This document shows, piece after piece, positions 11,223-22,796 of a stretch of 64,000 bases of DNA. Under the pieces are notes generated by a model. That model was not told the origin of the DNA. It did no database searches and saw only the letters and a list, made by a program, of their open reading frames with translations. Every line of letters begins with the position of its first letter. Position 1 is the first letter of the stretch. A program made the position numbers and the translations under genes. The stretch lies in the NCBI RefSeq assembly GCF_025024155.1, contig NW_026251719.1:434001-498000 (forward strand), read 5' to 3'. The DNA is from Gamsiella multidivaricata. Taxonomy: Eukaryota > Mortierellomycota > Mortierellomycetes > Mortierellales > Mortierellaceae.

Positions 11223-14200
11223 CTAGTTCAACAGCGAACTAAGAGAGATTCGACTGCTAGCACTTCCAGAATTTTGACCGCCCTGTCCCTGTCCTTGTGC
11301 TTGCCCTTGTCCTTGTCCTTGTCCCTGTCCCTGTCCTTGACCCTGTTGATTGGAACCATGCTGGCTGCTCGATGAATGATACCCTGGCTGACCGCCTTGC
11401 GATGGATGATAGGGCTGAGTAGGGTGCTGTGGATATGCTCCTTGTTGATAAGATGGATGCTGCTGCTGTTGCTGTCCAGGGTGATACTGCGCATGGTGCT
11501 GCTGCTGCTGCTGCTGCTGGTCTTGCTGCCCCTGGTACCACTGCTGCTCGCTTCGAGACTGTGACATCCTGGGATGTTCACCCTGATGACCTTGGGGAAC
11601 TCCATGCCTATGTGACGACGACGATGAATAAGGCTGCTGCTGCGCGTAATGATGCTGCTGTTGATTCTGAGATGAAGATGGTGCCTGAACAGGGGTCTGT
11701 TGAGAATACGCCTCTGATGGCGACCTATTATGCGATCTTGATGGAGGCTGCTGAACACTCGACATCGACATATCCTGCGACCGCGAGGCAGAATGACCAT
11801 AACCAGGATGTATCTCTTGAGGATGGCGTCCCTGTTGCTGTGGTTGCATTGCCGGTACATAATCGATGCTTCCACGGGAATGGTGCTGCTGCGGCTGTGT
11901 CTGAGGTGCACCGTGAGGTGGTGGCTGCGAAGAATAAGCGCTACCTGCTAGTGCGGGCCCTGGCCCTGGCCCTGGACGATTCATATAAGGATCCATAATT
12001 TGCCCTCTAGGCGGCGCCAACTCGTACGTGATGGACGAGTTTCGAGAATGCGTTCCTTGTCGCTGTCCGACGGGGACCACAGGCACAGGGATCGGCATGG
12101 GGCCATGGGATGAAGGACTGATGTATCCACCGAGCGAGGGGGAGGAACCTCGGCTTCTGCTATGGACCGGTGCTGCATGAGGATAACCATGAGCAGAGAG
12201 ACCTGGGCTACCGACCCTCATTGAGTGATCCCTGACTGCTGCGAGCTGATCCATGGCTACTGGCGGTGGGTTAGACACTGGGCTCATCATCATTGCCGCG
12301 CCTTGTGGACCATTCAAAGAGCTATTACGAGAATGTGTAGCCGAACGACGACCAACCGGAACGGACGCTTGGGTTGAAGGAGGATAAGGTGGGGTAGCCA
12401 TGTGTTGTTGTTGCTGATGCTGCGGAGGATATTGTGAAGAATGGACAGCGTGCTGGCGGACCTGCTCCCGTCGCTCGTGCTCCCGCCGCTCTTGCTGTTG
12501 TTGCTGGTGCCGCTGTTGCTGCTGTGCTTGATGCGCATACTGATCGTATTCAGGATGGTAGCGTTGCGACAGCATCTCTTCCGGCTGATCCTTAACCATC
12601 ACTGGATTGCTTTGGACCTTGGCTCTTCTTCTTACTGGAGCGACCGGCTCCGCGCTATATATCGGTTCATGGTTCGGCGAGCGTCCAGGTATCACACCGT
12701 GCTCTTGTACTTGATAGAACTGAGGCTGTTGCTGAGGTGGAGCTTGATGCTGGTATTGAGACATCCTGGATTGAGTGACAGGCTCTTGTATAGATGGTGG
12801 TGGACCGCCGTATCGACTAGGATCTCTAGAACTCTGCGCAACATATTGTGGTCCAGGCTCCATTCCGTGTCCCCACTCCTGCTGCTGACGCTCCACTGCC
12901 TGCGGCTCGCGCTGTTGGCGCATCTGCTCGGCGTATTCCTGTTGTTGATGGGGATTCTGTTCCTGCTGCATACGCTGTTGCTGAAGGTATCGCTGTTTTT
13001 GATGGTACTCGTATTCCATTTGCTGGCGTTGCTGCAGTTCAATCTTGCTCTCAGCACGATGATGTTGCTTCTCTGATACTAGTGTTGCCGCGCCAGGCTG
13101 CATACCGGTCGATGGCTGTCTCTGGTGACGGGATATGGATGGGACGTAATATCCTTCTGGGCTGCCTTGACCTGGGTATGGTTCCTCACGCGGGGATCCG
13201 TGGGCAGACATAGGAGCAGCGGTGAGGGACGCGGTTCGATGGTGCTGAGGAGGAGTGTGGGTCCTGGAAGGATGTGCCGAGGGATCAGGCATTCCAGATA
13301 AGTGAGCTGGGTAGCCGGGCGCCATGTCACGACCACGTTCTCTTGGATCGATTGGTTCCACGGCCGGTTGATGGTGGTATATCTCTGGACCGCGATTGCC
13401 GTGCTCTGCGTAGTACCCGGGATGTAGTTGCGGCTGAGAGTGTATACCAGCGGTAGAGGCAGGAGATCGGCCCGCCATCAGCTCCTCCTCAACAGCAGCA
13501 AGCCCTTGTCGCAACTGCTGTGGCATCTGGGGTTGTGTAGGCATAGGCTGCTGGCGTTGAAGGTCCTGCGGATGCTGTATATGTTGATGTTGCTGCTGCT
13601 GCTGCTGCTGCTGTGCTGGTTGGGATATCTGCTGTCCCGGTTGGGACATCTGCTGTCCTGGGTGCTGAGGCTGTTGTTGTGTCGCAGAGGCCTTCTTGCT
13701 ACGTCCAGGAATTTTGATGCCCGAAAGAACATTCGGTGTCGAGTTTGCTGCGAGCCACTGCGGCGTACCAGACGGGGTCCTTTGGTGCTGATTAACAAAT
13801 GTAGGCGCTGGCAACGATCGCTGCTCATTCTGTACTTGGAGCTGCTGGGGAGGCTGTTGTTGGAGAGCCTGCTGCTGGGGAGGTTGGTGTTGTGGGGCCT
13901 GCTGTTGAGGAGGGTACTGCTGCTGCTGCTGCTGCTGAACAAGTGGCTGTTGAGAGAGTTGCTGTTGATGGGGTGGTTGCTGCAGTGGCAGTTGTTCCGG
14001 CTGGTATTGCTGCACCTGCACTGGCCCCACAATTCTCGGTTGCTTTTTGCTTGCTTTGGCCTTCGGCTGCTGTGGTGGCTGCTGCTGTGGCGGCGGCTCC
14101 TGATATTGTTGCTGCACCTGCTGCATCTGCTCACCTTGCTGGGTCGGCCACTGCTGCCGCTGATCCTGATCCGCTTTTCCTGGCACAAAACCCTCGCCGC

Positions 14201-17200
14201 TCTCCCTTTGCAGCACCTTTACCTCCTGTGTCGCGCGTTCCTCCGCACGAAGCTGACCAAGACTCAGTTCCTGAACTGTCTCCTGAACAACAACCGCTTC
14301 CTCTAATGGTTCCGCCTTGACCCGCTTCGCTTTCTTGGCTCCCGTCTTCTTCTGCCCAGGAACAGAGGCAGACGCTACTGCAGCTGCCGGTTCTTCACCA
14401 TGTCCCTGCATGTTCGAAGCACCCGACGGGAAAGCTGCTCTATCTGCGCCACTGTCCATACTCGCCTTGGCAGTAGTCGACGAATGGATCGGCACACCCT
14501 CGACAGAAGACGCATCGTCGCTAACATCATCCTGAAGTTCTCGTCTCCGCTTTTGTGGCGCCAAACCAGTACTCTTCAGCCGCATTTCATCTGAATCTCC
14601 TTGGGGAGCGCGTCTCTGCTGTTGCAGCTGCTCAGAGGATGCAGGTACTGCTGGGGGCTCGGTAGGCGGACGTACGAGCTGTCGACGACTCTGTGATACG
14701 GAAGATTGCTCCATAACTGTATCCTGCTCAATATCCTCCGCCTCAGCATCAAGATCCTGCTCTTGTTGCTTCTGTTGTTGCTGTTGTTGCTGTTGTTGCT
14801 GTTGTTGTTTTTGCAGTGGAGTCAATGGAGATGGGATACGTTGTGGTACAGGCGTACTCTCGAGAGACCGCTTCAACTTGCCTTCCTGTTCAATCGATAG
14901 TTCTGCCAGACGTTTCTCTGTCGCCTCGTGCTGTTTTTCAAGAACAACCTGAACTCGGCCTTGCTTAACAGCGCCCCTGATCAGAACGCTACCTCCGCCC
15001 AAATTTTCGTCTACGCCCTCGTCTTCATCGTCCTGGTGACCACGACCGTCGTTATCGCGGCTTTCACTCTGGCGCGGAGTTTTAGCAACTGGAGGTGTAC
15101 CCTCAACAGGGGTAATAGCCTCTGACTTGATTCGATGGGCCCTTCCACTGAGCTCCAGCGGTTTAATGCTAGTCTTCTCCACCCTCTTCTCTGACGTAGG
15201 CTTCACAATCGTCGACACTGAAGCTAATGATGTGTCTTGTCCTATTGGAACCAAACCTCCAGGCTCATTGTGGTAGTCTCGACTGAGGTCTTCTGTCATC
15301 ATGTCATGCATGGCCTTGTCGTTGCTACCTGCTGATAGCAGGTGGTTGATACATGTCAATAGTCTTCTATGCGTCTCCATGGAGCTGTCGATTTTGCTAT
15401 GTCAGTGGAAAATAGAAACATGCATTAGACCACCATCCTAAACTTATGCCGACTCGACCCAATACTCCTCTGGGTTCAATTATCAAGAGCTGTTACCTAA
15501 GTGCCTTGTTGAGCATTGCTGTTGCACGCAGAACTCCATCTTTGTAACCATACATGTCCTTCAATATGCCCAGGTTAACAAAGCTGGATCATGGACAATG
15601 TCAGTCGACAGCACTACCACATAATCGAGCTCATTTTAACGCACATTACAAGAGCTCACCTACTTGTGTTTGATCCTTCGTTCAAGTTTCTCATCATATG
15701 TTTTCGTTTTTGAAGCCTGAAGAAGCTTTAGGTCCGTCCAAATCTCCTTCAGAGCCAACTTGACAGTCGTAAATTGCTCTAATCCTCTGCATGCCATGAG
15801 TTCTTGAGAGCTGCGTTTTATCCGTGAAAGATCCGAACCAGAGCTGTCCTTGTCGCCCTTTGTCGTCTGCTGAGGCAGAAACTGCGTCTCCAGCGCTGGG
15901 ACTCTTGAGGGGAACTGTGGTCTGTCCTGATTTAAATCCGGAATCCAAGGCGCGTTTGTTGTGATTGTGCACTTTGGCATGATGAGCAGCACGAATTGCT
16001 CTGGATGATCGGTATATTCTATTGTTGTGAGGTTCATCAAAAAGATTAATAAATCGCATTGATGCTCAGCACAAACATGGTATTTCAAGGGATCCTTGTA
16101 AAGGAGGCTACTTACCTTGAGTCTTGCTCAAATACACTGGAACTGAATGGAATGGGCTGGCCAGGAAATGAGACGCCACCATCAAAAGACCAATCCATTT
16201 CCGATCGTCGATAATCGTCGGAAGGGAAGCCATGGCTATCGCAGAGCCGACATCATCCTTCGACACACCTCCTGCCAAGGCCGATGCCGTCAATGCAGAG
16301 CCCATCATCGATCCTGATAATGAACCAAACGAAGCACTGAAGCTATTCCCTGAGGTACTGAGATCTGGTGTAATACCCGAGGAAAGATTTGGTGACGATC
16401 CTTGCGAGTACGACAGCCGTTTAGACAATAGGTTGGCAGTCGAGACTCCCGAGGAAGCCGCCTTCTGAGTTCTCTGCGGCGCCTCCTCCTGTGCTCGCTT
16501 CCATTTACGTAGCCTCGTGCAGGATTTGTCGGGATACTGTAACGCGACAATGGCGACCATGGCTTGCTGGTCCAGGGCTTTATGAAGGGTTGTGAAGAGA
16601 TGCTGCTGTGGAACGCTATCGTGGACCCTTGAGTCCGCTTCCTTTGTGTTCTTTTTCCCTCCTGGAAACTTGGGCGACGGCTGTGGTGCTGCCGGCGAAG
16701 AGTGACTCTGCTGATCCTGAGGCATGTTCGGCATGTTGTTGTCCTGATAGAATAGAGAAGGCTTTGAGAGCGTTGGAGGGACTTTTGGCATATGAGGTAG
16801 ATGCATCATTCCTGGAGGATGGCTGGGAAAGTTGGTATGGAATTGAGGATGTTGTCGTTGTTGGAACTGACCACCAGGTGGTTGCGTTGACTGAGTCTGA
16901 GCTGGAGGAAACAATACGGCAGCTAATGAATCTTCATCCATAGGTGCCTTGGAATCAGTTGGTGCGGATGGACCATCCTTTTCGCTTGAGGGCTCCTCCT
17001 TGACACCAGCCTTTGGAACTGCATCCTGCTCTTGGGGGCGATCCATCGTGATCCAATGACGGGACAGCACTGGTGGAGACTGGACGGCATCCAGCTTCAT
17101 AAAGCCGATAATTGACAGGTCCGTGGCGAGGATAGATCCTTGATTGTATAGAGTCTGACGCTGTACAGATCCGAGTCCAAATCGTCCTGCTTTGCTCCTG

Positions 17201-17493
17201 GGTGGCGTTGCTTGGCTGGGCGTGTTCGCTTTGCCGCGAGTATTCTCTTTTTGGTCCGAGGTGTCATCGACCTCCATATCCCTTGTCGTGTCATGAGTGT
17301 GTTCTTGTATGTCGTGGGCCCTCTCCTTGTTAATGGCGTCCTTGTTGGCGCGGCGGCCGAGATGGTGCTGCTGGCTGTTCAAATCCTCCTGGTAAGCTTG
17401 TCGTGGGTCTGGATTCAGGCAGATGCGGCTGGAGAGATGGCCACAGACGAGCGTGAATGTGGAGGCATCGTCTTTCTTGGATTCTACTGGCAT
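11223..17493 (-). CDS. Large Gln-rich nuclear-type protein, unassigned
   Basis: A long gene. The first coding exon starts at ATG 17493. Later exons are firm: about 16090-15664, 15583-15497 and 15396-11223, joined in phase. The last exon alone encodes 1391 codons, with long poly-Gln/His/Pro tracts, Ser-rich segments and a KKTGAKKAKRVK basic stretch. The N-terminal 450 residues contain conserved-looking blocks (GSILATDLSIIGFMKLDAVQ, MVAIVALQYPDKSCTRLRKW). The middle exons encode a folded-looking region (CDLLIFLMNLTTIEYTDHPE, FTTVKLALKEIWTDLKLLQ). The junction between exon 1 and the next exon (about 16090-16260) is unresolved because several frames are open there. I do not recognise the family. 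Composition suggests a transcriptional or chromatin co-regulator, but that is inference only. Confidence 0.7.
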
Positions 17494-17882
17494 ATCTCTT
17501 CTGTCCTTTTCTTGTTTTTTTGTTTGGCTGCCGTGTTGATGTCAAGCAAGAGGAAAGGCGACCTCATTCAGCGCGTCCAAGGACTGCTTAAACATATATT
17601 CGATTTCACAAACCGATAAACTAAATATCAAGTTTCATGGGATGAATGCGTATTTTTATTGTGTTGCTTCGACAATAGAAAGAAAGCGACTCGCGCTCTG
17701 GATAAAAAGATACACTGTGATGAATGGTGGGCGGGTGAATATTAAGAGAGGGAGCTATATAGTGTGTACAAAAAGAAAACAATAAAGGAACAACAGCAAT
17801 ATGGCGATAGTGAACAATTTGAAAAAATATGAGATAGAAAAGGGTGTTATGAGCGGACAATGCCTAACGCCTTGGCCGCCAC
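17494..17882. other. Intergenic, 5' of the Gln-rich gene
   Basis: A 389-bp gap between the start of the Gln-rich gene and the stop of the ERT1-like gene, both on the minus strand. It is AT-rich and holds no convincing ORF or RNA. It presumably contains the promoter of the Gln-rich gene and the 3' UTR of its upstream neighbour. Confidence 0.5.
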
Positions 17883-20800
17883 TTAGCACAATAAAGAGTG
17901 AACGCTCATCCGCTTGCGGGCAGCGTCCATCGCCTTCTCCGCCCGCGTCTCCTCATCCTCGCCAGAGCACCGGCAGACGCTGCCACAAGCCCCGCTCAGA
18001 CAGACGACTGGCCCTTTGCCTCGGTTAATGAATGGAGACCGCCCCACGCTGCTTGTTCGGCGTAATGTGCTCCCGCATCTGTGGTGGCCGTACGCCTCCG
18101 TAGGAGAACTAGGTCCAGTGCTAAAGGGGTTGACAGCGGCTTGGTGACTAGCATGGCTCCTGTCCTCACCCTGAGTACTAAAATGCCTGATATTGTTATC
18201 GCCTGAGTACCGTGGTGCGCCTGAACTAAGGGGATGGCGGTGCGTAGATACTGATCCCTCGTGGTCAAAATAGTCCTTCGCTGCCTGCGCGTCTGCTCCA
18301 CGCTCCTGTTCGCTCAAGTGCTCGCGCCTATGCTCGTGAGAATCCGAGATGGATTCAGAACCGAAACAATCGTGGCCTGGAGGCCCATCGTCCCTGCAAT
18401 CCCTCCACTCGTCAGTCATCTTGGCCCAGCGGCAAGGCCCCCTTTCCTGGGCAACACTATGACTATGACTCTCTTTCATATCGACTTCTCTGGTAAGCTG
18501 GTTCACCTGCAATTGGGCCTGTCGGACACGGTCTCGCTGCTGGGATCCATGCACAATTGGACAGACACCTGCAGATGAAGGATCGATAGTGGGATGATCT
18601 GGTGGCATCGCCTGCAAGTCTAGCTTGATGCTCGACTGGTAGGATGGTCGGGAAGATGACGACGCAGACGATGACATCGTATCAGATGTCATTGATGATC
18701 GCGAAACCTGGTGCTGATGGTGATCCTGGTGACGATTGTCAATGTCTCTGTTCCGATCCTGACTGTCTGCCATGTCTGCCAGGGGTCGCTTCATAGATGA
18801 AGGTGGAGAGCGTGATGCAAACGAGGCGCCAAAGGACGACGAGGAGAGGTCCCGCTGCAGTGTTTTTGGGTTCCGGCTTGCAGGATCCAAGTAAAGTCCT
18901 TGTGAGGCCTGCAGTGTCGAAGACGAGGGCAAAGGAAGCTGATGGCGACGAATGTTATTGAAGGATGGAATAGATTCTCGCTGGCCACCCAAGTATTTGG
19001 CGACACCGAAACCTCCCATAGGTGCAGAAATGGATCTGAAGGGGTCCGAAAATATTGTTGGGAGACGGTGGTTGGGCGAATGAGTAGGTCCTGGACCGCC
19101 AAAGGGCTCTGAGTCGTATAGCCACCGTGCAGTGTGAAGAGGACCAGTTCGCATGGAAGGCAATGAAGACGAATGTGAACTGGGCTTCGACAGCGACACA
19201 GTGTATGAAGATGAGGATGAGCTAGACATAGATCCACTGGGCGCGGACGAACCGAACATGACAGATGGTCGGCCATTCAAGCTGTTCGCGCTCAATGGAG
19301 AGGAGACAGAGGATGAAGACAGCGAAGGCGAATTTGTAGAGCGGGCATCTGTGAAGATAGGAGGCAACGAAATCTTCTTGCTCGATTCGTTACCATTACG
19401 GGACTCCAATGGCGAGAGCTGCGGTTGGGATAATGGCTGCCTCATGGTATTGTATTGAGATTCAGCAAGGTTCGAGCCATGGGCGTTGTTGTGTGAAGCC
19501 GTCCGTGAGTCGTCCAGGGAAAGCCGCTGGTTGTTTCGAGGGTGGTCATTCATCACTGGAGGCGCGTGGTGAGCCATGATACAGACAACGTATGCGTGCT
19601 CGATGTTGAGACCACGAACAAGGTCCGTTCCTAGTCCGCCACCGACATACATCCTCACGCTGAATAACTCTGAGCCTCCATCGGCACGGCACACTCGAAT
19701 CACGTCCGTATATTCGTTCGACCCTGGCGCACTAGAAGACATGATGTCTGGTCGGTTCTGGTAGAATACTGCTGAGGTGGACTCCAAAAATGGGAAGTGA
19801 GAGAGATGCTGTCCGTTTGGAGAGGCTGCTGAAAAGACGGCATCCCTGATCAATCCCATGAGGTTCCTCATCTTGCTTTGGTCCTCGTTGGCAATGATCG
19901 AGTAGAGCGGCTTGTTACTGATGTCATGAGGATGATAGCCCCACAGCACCTGGGACTCGTCCGAGACTCTGGCACAGATCAGGCCCATGGTGAGAAAGAC
20001 TGTCGCGAGAGGAGTGCTGCTTGGTCCGGAATACAACTCCTGTGGTCGTTTGATCTGGCTAGTGGGGGATGGGTAGTAGAAGGGATCCTGATGATCGCCA
20101 GGCAACGGTGGCTCCGAGTGCATGGAGAGGGGACGACCTTGGTAAGACTGTGCTGAGGGAGGATGTGTGCGGTAGGACATAGAGGACGACGGCCGCTCCT
20201 GCTCATGGTGTGATGGGTATGATGATGGCCGGCCCTGTGGTGCATCCTAACAACGGAATTATGAAGACGAAGAAAGGAGACGATAGGTGAGTACGATGTT
20301 TTTTTGTGTGTAAATTTAATAAACCACAATGGCTCCAGCTCTTACCAAGACAATATCTCTAGAAGGCGTGTTCGTTTGCGGCACGGCAAATGCCTCAGTC
20401 GGTGCCCTATGAGAGTAGCCACTGTTGGTTAGATGAATAATACATGGAAATAAACTAGTTACGAGGCGATAGCGAGAACCACCAGTAGTGGAAGCTTACT
20501 TTGCACCATTGGTAGTCTTTCTTGGCATCTTGTAGTTAGTGGACTTTGTGTACTTGCCCTTGACACGCGTCTTGGCTAATGCGGCGGCGGTAGTAGTAGA
20601 AGAAACAGCTTTGGAGGCGGCTACGGAGCCATCCTTGGCCGCTGTGCTCCAGACGCCATCTACTGCAACGAGCTTGTCGACGAGCTTTGGACGACCCCTC
20701 TTTTTATGCTCAACATCGCGACAAGTGTCGTCCTTCCCTACGGAGATGCACCTCTTGCAGGGTCTTGACACTACGCGAGAAGAAGAGGAGGCAGTGGTGT

Positions 20801-21159
20801 CAATGTCGGTATGGATGATGGTGCTTTGGTGTTTGGTGGTTGGGTGCGTGAGGGGCGTTTGTATGAGTTTGTATTTGGATGCATAAAGGCGCAGAGGCCA
20901 ATGTGATATGATGGCCCAATAGGAACACGCTCCTTGATCGATCATATCGCGTGGATAATATTTCCACAATTTAGTGCTGCTCCCCTCCCCCATGCATTGT
21001 GCGTGCGCAACGTGCACTTGTGTGTGGAGAGAGGGGTCTTTTCTTTTCCTCCGCAATTGCCCTGTAGATACCCCCGTGAATAGATACTGAACCAACGCCA
21101 TCACCGATGCGGGGATTTGGTGTAAAAGAAAAGCAAATACTCATAGATATGCGCGTGTA

Positions 21160-21199
<40 letters not shown>

Positions 21200-22796
21200 A
21201 CGTACGAAATGGCGCAGGATGGCAACATTGCTCCTTATTTGTCCAACGGCCCCCACCATCTCTCTCTCTCTCTCTTTGCAAATTTATAAACTTGTCCATG
21301 TTAACTAAAGGAACCGTTCCTCCCCCAACAAGCTGTTTTTGTCGCAGAGAACTTTGCCCACTTTTTTATTGCTGTTATTGTGGTTGTTATCATTGGTGTT
21401 GTTGTTGTTGTTGTTGTTGCAAATAGCCCAATATTGTTGTGGTTATGTTTGTGAACCAGCGTGAGAATGAAAGTGAAGAATAGAAAAAAAAATAGTTCTG
21501 GACACAATAGAAATGTGTGAAATGCTCTCGCACCCTCTCTGGTTGGCCCGTCATTTCTGTTGCATCGGAATGTGGTGCAAAATAAAACAAATGAGAATAT
21601 GGAAAGAAACGAGCATCACAGGGACCAGGGACCAATGCCAGAAAGCTGGAAAAGGGCAGTGAGCTGTGGACACAAAGATGATTGAAGTGCTGCTTTGTTC
21701 ACAACTTCTCCTTTGTGGTGCAACTCAATACCTGACAATTGCCAGGGCGACTACTTGCATATTGAGCCCTTGAACATTCAAATCTGCATCAGATCAACAA
21801 AAGGGCTATCATAATTGCCATCATATAAAAAAAAAAAAAAAAAAAGGGAGCACATACACAACGGATGCTGACTAGCGCGAAGGAGAAAAAGAGAAAGAAA
21901 AAAAGACGTTCCGTTTTGCTTTTGTAGCAAGACCCACAAAGGTGATAGAAGGAATGGGCGAGAGATATGCAAGGAGTCATAGGAGAGAGGGAAAATAAAA
22001 AAGCAGCAAGTAATGTAACCATCGCCACCAATGTCCGATGGGCGCCGTTAAAAGACCGAATAACGGGCGCCAGCATTAACATTAATACGTTAATGAAAAA
22101 GGGCGAGTAACACGAAGGAAAGGAGATAGGGAATCTGTGGATGCTCTGCTTTAGAAGAACACCGAATAGAGAATTGCGCATTGCACCAAACAGATGTTTA
22201 ACATCATGTTCTCCCCCATGGACCCCTCTTTGCCTAGGGTACGCGTGCACTATCTCCAATCAGAACAAACGCGCTTCTCGTCATTATTCCTAGTCAATTG
22301 ACTCGTAGATCTCCATTTGGGGAGTGAAAAAAGGGCACGAGAACCAAGGGACTAAGGGGTGACGGGATGAGCGAACCGGCGAAAGAGTAAACGAGGGGTG
22401 GGGACACCATGGACACACAACCAAATAGAAGCGTGATATCTCTCTGATACGAGGAGGGGACAGAAGAGACACATACAATGCGATATGACACGACATTCTG
22501 AAAGTGGGAGGACAGGAGGAAAGAGCTCTGGAGGGAAAGGGGAAGGTGTTGAATCAGGTTGTAGACTTACAGTCGCAGGCAAGGTGTGCTTTTTTGCAGT
22601 TGATGCAGGCACTCGGTACATGAGGCTTGGTTGACTTGACTCTTGGGACAGGCTGGGGATGCAGCGGCACTGGGGCCGGCACTGCGGTAGCTGAATGTGG
22701 CGAGGATGAGGAGGGTGGAGCAAGGGCGGGTAAGGGAGTCATTGGAGCGGACTCGGGATGGAGTGATTCTGACTCCATCGTGTAGGAGTGTGACAT
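17883..22796 (-). CDS. Zn2Cys6 + PAS transcription factor, ERT1/AcuK/AcuM type
   Basis: Four exons (22796-22571, 20770-20500, 20406-20346, 20246-17883) splice in phase to 973 residues. The zinc cluster is built across intron 1: CINCKKAHLACD in exon 1 (C64, C67, C74) and RPCKRCISVGKDDTC in exon 2 (C80, C83, C92). CKKAHL plus RPCKRC is the hallmark of the ERT1/AcuK/RDS2 class. An AT-hook-like KKRGRPKL follows. A PAS-like region lies at about residues 265-390 (VFLTMGLICARVSDESQVLW), and the rest is Ser-rich and disordered. Known members activate gluconeogenesis and non-fermentable carbon genes; the same role here is inferred. Intron 1 is about 1.8 kb, far longer than any other intron in the window. 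Confidence 0.88.
21158..21195 (+). repeat. Long poly(A) tract inside the 1.8-kb intron
   Basis: About 35 consecutive A residues on the plus strand (poly-T in the sense of the gene that hosts the intron). A second A tract of about 18 lies at 21829-21846. On the coding strand these give long T runs that could act as extended polypyrimidine sequence. No transposon ORF is attached. Confidence 0.8.

Noticed and set aside
11456..11520. CAG-type tandem array as a possible CRISPR or satellite
   Set aside because: It is an in-frame coding poly-Gln/His tract without unique spacers.
12441..14320. Long plus-strand Leu- and Ala-rich frames opposite the Gln-rich gene
   Set aside because: They are antisense readings of CAG/CAA repeats; composition is explained entirely by the minus-strand gene.
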